Below are positions 58,101 through 64,000 of a DNA stretch of 64,000 nucleotides, piece after piece. Within the stretch, counting starts at the first letter, position 1, and each line of letters opens with the position of its first letter. The notes under the pieces were generated by a model. That model did no database searches, had not been told where the DNA came from, and saw only the letters and a list, made by a program, of their open reading frames with translations. Source of the DNA: Cenococcum geophilum 1.58 (taxonomy: Eukaryota > Ascomycota > Dothideomycetes > Gloniales > Gloniaceae); contig KV748274.1 of the NCBI GenBank assembly GCA_001692895.1, positions 62,001 to 126,000 on the forward strand, in the 5' to 3' direction. The translations under genes and the position numbers were made by a program.

Positions 58101-59960
58101 TTCTTATATGGCGTAAGAGCGGCAATTAGACCGGACCTTATTGTCTACTAGCTGTAAAAGACAAAACGTGCTGTATATAACTCCCTAGCAGACTAACTAA
58201 CTTTAGAAGCACGTCCGTAAAACCCTACTTTTGGTCCAAAAATACCTATACCGTTAAACTAGACGAACTAGAAGCACCTCTGCCTACTATAGAAGTTCCT
58301 TAGAAACCTACTAAACTTACTAAACCTACTATAAAGCGTGGTCGAGGACGCCCCCGAAAGAACCCCGTAATAAAGAATTACCTAACCTCCGCAAGCATAT
58401 CCGTAAGGCAACCTCCGCTTATAGATATATTAGTTCTAGTATAGGAAACCCCTTTTATGGACTTACGACGTAAAGAGATTAATGGACTACTTAAAAAGGG
58501 CATCTTTGCGGTTATAATGGAGAAAGACGTTCTGCAAGGCGTCCGTATATTTAACTTACGCTTTATTAACGAAATTAAGCTCCCTAGTACTAATAAAGCC
58601 TTTAAGAAATTAAGGCTTATTGTACAAGCTTACAATGACTAGGGAAAGGGTTTAGTCCTTATGCAATTGTCTATAATTTAACAAGTTAGTTAACGGATTA
58701 TACTTATACTTACGCCTAGACTACAGTAAACTAAACCCGTAGCCCTCTACTTATAGGACATCTTATAAGCCTACGTGCAGTCTAATACCTACCTAAGTAG
58801 GAACATCTTTATACGACTACCCCTTAAGCTTAACCTGTAACTAGGAACAATTTTATAGGTTGTAAAACCCCTTTACGGAGTGCTAGAAGCTAGAAACCAC
58901 TAGTTTAAGATATACTACTAGTATTACATCCGTAAACTTAAAACGGAATAGTTAACCTATAACCCCTGCCTTCTATACACACTATTAAACGGATAATACC
59001 CCCTTTTTAGCGGACTGGATTTTTGCGGATACTAAAGAGACTAAATTATAAAAGGCTAAGTTCCTAGTAAAGCCGTAAGAGTAGTTAACTAAGTAGACCC
59101 TAATTAAGTTCAATGGAGGATTAATTATATAAAAGGGTAACTTAATTTAGCTAACTTAGAAACACTAAGCTTAAAACCTAAAACTTGTTATAGTAAAGCC
59201 TACGGACCTTACCAGTTCCCATAAAGAGACCCGTAAGACCGTAAATATAAAGGACTAATACGTTGCATAGCGTGCAAGAGGCGCCTATATTGCTATAGTC
59301 TGTTAACTTAAATCTGCCTACGATTTATCCTTTATGGCCTAGGTAATAGATCTATAAAATGAAAATACTAAGCAGCTAAATAAGCGTATTTAGTAGCAAA
59401 TTAACAATGTAATAAGAGGACTTACTTTCGTACCACTAGACCTAAATTCCCTTAGCGTATTAGTATTTATAAACGCCTCCTTTGCTAATAATAAAGACCT
59501 ATTATCATAAATTAGCTTTGTGATTGTACTTACGAACCGTAATTAAGATACAAATATACTGTACTGGTCTTTAATTAAATGCAAATAAGTAACCCGCAGT
59601 ATACTAGCTTCTAAACTGTACGTACTAGCCTATGGCTTTAATATAGGAGCCGCAATCAAGTTAACAATCTAGAAGATCCTATAATTGGAGCAGTTACCCC
59701 TAGTTTTATGCACCGATTTAAAGTCCCTCTACAACTGCCTAGTCAAACTAGGTATAATATAAGAGAAGAGGCTCATGGTCAACCTAATGTGCTTACGTTA
59801 GGCCTATAAACAACGTAAGATTATAAAGGTTAAATGGATCAGTAGCGGAGATAACCTAGCGGACGCTATAACTAAGGCAAAGCTATGCTAAGCTCTTAAA
59901 ACCCTAATTAACATAAATAAGCTTAACCTAAGGGTTATAAAATGGGTGGAACGAGACTAA
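55142..59960 (+). pseudogene. Copia gag-pol relic
   Basis: Starts MSITNVNNYIKYKILKYGYF and has RIP stops throughout. Order on plus: gag; zinc knuckle with FICGKEGY...RHT near 56425-56485; protease region (YGQYLAYKTTV) near 56890; integrase with GLVPTLLVYGAY near 57890 and a C-terminal TGPY / FRSTSVKPYF part near 58200; reverse transcriptase from 58457 (RLIVQAYND, then GKGLVL) with TQAYVQS-like and LYGVLEARNHW regions near 58765-58910; RNase H (SLYNCLVKLG, EKRLMVNLMCLR, DAITKAKLC) near 59720-59895. It cannot be translated as a whole. Confidence 0.82.
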
Positions 59961-60177
59961 CGGAGCACTTACGGTTTATTTACGGCCCGTTAGAAGGCCG
60001 CACGGTTTATTTTACAGACTGTAAGCAGGACTTACGGCCAGCTTAGAGTACCGTTTAGAAGGCAGCCCGGAAGGCACCTTGGAAGGGATTTCCTATATAT
60101 TTCTTTTGTGTTTTATAGCTCTGTTAAAGCAATTACGGAGGTTATATACAAGTGGGTCTATCTTTAAGTACCGCCAG

Positions 60178-60397
60178 TGTATAATTATAGCACGTGGTAT
60201 ACTAAACGCGTAGTTACGCATTTGGTGCACCAACTACTTATATACTAACTAATTAGGGGGGAGGCGTGTCAGTATATAGACTACGTAGTCTACCTTAATA
60301 GAATTAATAGTTACCACTATCCAAAAGAGTATACGATACTATACGTATTTCGTGCCCCTGGATATAACTTAATTGTATTATTAAGTTGATATAAATA
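60178..60397 (+). repeat. 3' LTR of plus-strand Copia
   Basis: 220 bp, equal in length to the 5' LTR. The hairpin is present with one arm carrying transitions. Confidence 0.9.
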
Positions 60398-63300
60398 GTA
60401 TCCTTAGGCCTTATTCCTAGTAGCTGGCTTAGGGCATTAGGGAGCGTGGCTTTGCTATTAGGTCTATATATAATTATAAAGTTCAACTATAAAAGGAACT
60501 CTGCCTACTAGACTTGGCGCTAGTTTAGCTGCTTAGTAGTTATAAACGTCTATAGGTTTTTATAGTTAGTAATAATTTTAAACGGCTCCTTAGTCCCTTA
60601 TAGCTTAAGACGCTATTTCTCTAAAGCCTTAATAATAGCTAAGAGTTCTTTGTCGTAGATCTCGTAGTTATACTTTAGCGCAGAGTGCTTTACGGAGAAG
60701 AATGCGACCGGTTTTAATTTTCTGTTGTTATTATATTAGAAAAGGACTCTGCTAAAAGCCTAATTTAATACGTCTGTCTCTACTACTATTTTCTTTATAT
60801 AGTTATAGTATGCTAGTACTAGTGCTAAAGTAAAGGCTCCCTTAAGGGCCTTAAATAATTTGGCTTATTTTAGTCCCTATAGCCATCTAATATCCTTTTT
60901 TAGCAGTTTTATTATAGGTGTAGTAATAGTAAAGTAGCCTTAGATAAATCGTTAGTAAAAGTTCGCGAAGCTAAGAAATTGTTATAGTTCTTTAATTAAT
61001 ATTAGGTCCTTCTATTTCTATAAGGCCTATACCTTCTTAGGGTCTATAGTTATGTTATTAGTTAAGATAATTAAGCTGAGGTATTTTATTTTAGTAGAGT
61101 AGAACTTAAACTTATTAATATTAATCTAAAGTCCAGCATTGCCGAGTCTTTAGATAACTTTATTTACATACTTAGTGTGCTTAGCGCGTGTTTTAGAAAA
61201 GATAAGAACGTTATTAAGGTAGGCAGTGTAGTAGTTATTAAGGGCGTTATATAGAATATAGTTAATATAGTTTTAGAATATAGCGGGTGCGTTATAGAGG
61301 CTAAATAGTATAACTAGCATTTTATAGAGTCTAAACTGGGTAATAAATGCTATAAGCTACTTATAGCCCTCCGCAATTCGGATCTAGTTAAACGTAGTAA
61401 TTATATTAAGTTTAGTAAAGTATTTAGCACCATAAAGTGCGTTAAGTATCTCGCGGATTAGTAGCAGTGGGTATTAATTCTTAATAGTAACTATATTTAG
61501 GCCTTAGTAGTTATAGTAGATTTATATACTACCGCCGGGCTTAGTAGTAAGGAGGAGTAGTACAGTAGCTAGTAAGGTTAATTTACGGATAAAACCCTTA
61601 TCTAGCATCTTATTAATTCACTTCTTTATATACCTAAGTTTAGTAGGTAAGAGTGGTCTATTTTTATAGTACGGGGCCTAGTTTTTAGGGGTAATCTTAA
61701 TTTTATAGTCCTATGGTTAGTAAGGGGGCAGCTTATCTACGTTTTTAAGGAGGAAGTACTTAATATATTTACTAAACTCCTTTAGTAGGCGTTGTAGAAT
61801 GTCTTTATAGGTTAATCCTAGTTTACCTTTTAGAAATTTTTTAATATTGGTGTTGACTATCTTTTAACGTAAAAGCTTGGGTTTAGTTTTTAGATTTATT
61901 TTAAGGAAGTTATAGAAATAGGGGGGGAGTACTTTATAGGCTTTCTTTATCGTATAGTCGCCTTCTACTAGCCGGCGAAAAGACCTTTCTAATAGGTTTG
62001 GTACTTCTATTAGGCCTATAGGCAGCTCTTTAAGTAGCTATTAGTGCTTATCTTATTTAACTAGTTCTACTAGCTCCGCTATATAAATCCTTATTACTTT
62101 TATATCTTTTTGTTTACAGAACTAGGTAAAATTAATAGTATAAGTGCATTTAATATTGTCTAGGTTAGGGCGTATCTGGTTCTCTAGTGCTATAGCTAGG
62201 CTAATATAGCTTAGTTAGCCTAGGGGGGCAGAAATAAGGTGGCGGCCCTATATAGTACGCGCGGGAGACAGGTGTAAGATTAGGTGTTACAGTGGCGCGG
62301 TTTTTATTATCTAGGTCTTAGTAGTTCTATAGCTAGTCCTTACTATAACGCGAGCTATAGTGTCCGTATATAGTATATAGCTTAGTTCTAAGTATTAGGC
62401 TAGGCGGTTAGGGTTTAAATAGTGCCTAGGTTAGGGTTGGATTTTTAATAGTAGCAGCGCGAAATAGACCTTCTTCCTTAGTCTTGGTAGGGCTGGCTAG
62501 CCTATTATTTTAGTCTTAAGTACTAGGGTAGTCTAGTCTTCTACTATCTTATTTCTTTACAGCTATATAAGCTCCCCTTTATTAGGAATGTCTTCTACTA
62601 TTAGGGCTTTATATATAGTCCTAGGCACTAGGCTTAGTAGTGCTAAGTATCTATATAGGGTGTCCCTACTAATATCGGTTATTCCCTACGGGAGGTAGTA
62701 CCTAGAGTAGTAGTTTAAGTTAAAGCGGATTTTAAGTTTCCTAAAGCTAGGATAGGGCTCGTGCTTCTAAAGCTAGGGCATGCCTAAAATAATTAGGGTA
62801 GTAGGTAAGAGTTTGGTAATAAAAAAGAGTATAGCTTTAGTATAAAGGCCAATTAATATTTAGGTGGTAAAGTAGTCTATAATAAGCGAAGTTAAAATAC
62901 TATCTGCAAGGCGTAGTAGCCTAGGTGCTAGTAGCTTCTTAGTTATAACGTTATACTTTTTTATAATAGACTCTGCGTTAATAAATGCCATTATAGTACT
63001 ACTAGAGTCTACTAGGCTTACTATATTAATATAAACTTAGGGGTATAGGTTACGTAATAAGGAGAGTTAGGTTTAAATAAGGATTAATTTCTTATTACTA
63101 TTTGCTAATCTAAGATTAAGTAGCAGTTTACTAATAGAAAGGACTAATTAATCTAGTAACAGGGACCTAATTTTCTTGTCTTCCTCCTTATATAGTTTAG
63201 ACCCTTAAATGTAACTTAGTCTAAAGATTTACCTTTTAATAACTAGGGTACGGGGCTGTCTTAATAGGGCGGTCTAGTGTCCGTCTAGCTAGCGGTATTA

Positions 63301-64000
63301 GTCTTAGTTTTAGTTAGGGTATAGGAAAATAATACCTCGCTAATAACGTGGCCGTGTTTATATTTACTAGCGCAAAGTTACTAATACTAGGCGTTATTAA
63401 TAGGTTAGGCTCCTATATAGGATATAGTTTAGAGTAACTAAGCTATAGGGTTAAAGGGGGGGGTATTTACTACAGCTATAATAGGCTCCGTGGTCGCCGC
63501 GTCTATAATAGACTTTACAGTCGCCGTATCCGTGGTTATTAGTTCGCGTTATTTAACGGGGTAGCATTAGAACTAGGTTTACTATCTTAGCGGGGTTATA
63601 GGTATTCTTTTAGTGGCTAGGTAGGCTATAGGCAAGGCATAATCTATTATTAATATAGCGCTTACGCTCCGTATCTAAAATTCTATTATGGTCTATAGGT
63701 TCTTTAGTTACTACTAAGGTTAGGGTTAATATAGGAGTAGGGGCTTAGGTAGGTAGGTAGTAGTTAGCGTTCTTCTTAAGGTTGGCTTAGTATGCATAGT
63801 TTATAAAGTTCTTAGTAAATATATCTATCTACTTACTCTAACCTATATAGTCGCTGTTATTAATTTTATAGATAAGTTTAAGTACTAGCTCTTCTATCTT
63901 TAAAGAGATAAACTTTTAGAGTAAGTCTACCTTCTATTTATCTATCTTCTTAGCGCAAACTATTAGCTTATTAAGCTCTCCCTTTTAGGATTAGTAATTA

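Larger units (their letters stand above)
54488..60397 (+). mobile_element. Fungal Copia retrotransposon, plus strand
   Basis: Two 220-bp LTRs (54488-54707, 60178-60397) and TSD GTATC (54483-54487, 60398-60402), 5910 bp. The right LTR keeps TG at its start; both ends have decayed CA to TA. Gag-pol is on plus (separate entry). The element sits inside the integrase region of the terminal Gypsy. It has a striking excess of TTACGGAC-like strings in leader, gag and pol. Confidence 0.9.
52388..64000 (-). mobile_element. Gypsy retrotransposon running off the right edge, split by a Copia element
   Basis: Pieces about 52388-54487 and 60398-64000. Left: the last 35 bp of a 3' LTR (to 52423), polypurine tract, 3' region, then integrase on minus. 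Right: RNase H (readable as NFIIIYRPNSKATLPNALSQLLGIRPKD across 60403-60486), reverse transcriptase YTAYLNNVLI near 61205-61245, a protease-like region near 62960-63000, and a zinc-knuckle-like region near 63350. The 5' LTR is outside the window. The Copia inserted between RNase H and integrase. N bases at 52878-52935. Heavily RIP-damaged. Confidence 0.8.

Noticed and set aside
60304-60486. 60-codon minus frame at the Copia/Gypsy border
   Set aside because: Not a gene: it is a surviving piece of Gypsy RNase H fused by chance to Copia LTR sequence.
1-64000. Starship giant transposon, suggested by an NLR gene in a repeat-rich locus
   Set aside because: No DUF3435 tyrosine recombinase (captain) frame and no matching boundary repeats were seen.
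1-64000. tRNA, rRNA or CRISPR features
   Set aside because: A by-eye search for tRNA B-box strings and regular spacer arrays found none; a covariance-model scan would be needed to exclude tRNAs.

Overview
The window looks like nuclear DNA of a filamentous ascomycete (Pezizomycotina). Three things point there: short 45-70 nt GT-AG introns with clear CTRAY branch sites, fungal-specific gene families (a NACHT NLR-like receptor, a CRH-type GH16 wall enzyme, a divergent fungal kinase), and transposons full of CA-to-TA / TG-to-TA changes that turn Gln codons into stops, the mark of repeat-induced point mutation (RIP). The species cannot be read from the sequence.

Layout. 1-2558: flank with no convincing gene. 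2559-6074 (minus): six-exon NLR-like gene (DUF7708-like N-terminus, coiled coil, NACHT ATPase, C2H2 zinc-finger tail). 6589-9822 (plus): SNF2 helicase with an inserted RING finger, head-to-head with the NLR across about 0.5 kb; all helicase motifs survive through nine introns but the 5' end does not read cleanly. 10096-21502: Copia element (minus) with 5-bp TSDs, its 5' LTR split by a complete Gypsy element at 15250-21437 (minus), also with exact TSDs. 21736-22847: non-autonomous hAT-like element with 8-bp TSDs and a long internal palindrome. 24715-26211 (minus): intact GPI-anchored GH16/CRH gene. 29257-29625 (plus): small spliced gene or gene tail. 29780-30952 (minus): intact five-exon divergent protein kinase.

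From 31.4 kb to the right edge the window is almost entirely stacked transposons: a 256-bp TA-flanked MITE; a palindromic element interrupted by a long-TIR element, itself carrying a Tad-like LINE; a Gypsy family present as two inverted halves; then Gypsy copies interrupted by two Copia elements of opposite orientation (45986-52070 minus, 54488-60397 plus). The last Gypsy runs off the right end.

How it fits together. The host genes sit in islands between RIP-damaged repeats. The NLR and helicase share a promoter region. The most unusual non-genic signal is a 23-bp palindrome with matching flanks found just upstream of the 3' LTR/polypurine tract in Gypsy and Copia elements alike. No Starship captain, CRISPR, rRNA or tRNA gene was recognised. 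All exon boundaries were worked out by hand from splice signals and frame; the four main models each give a length divisible by three.
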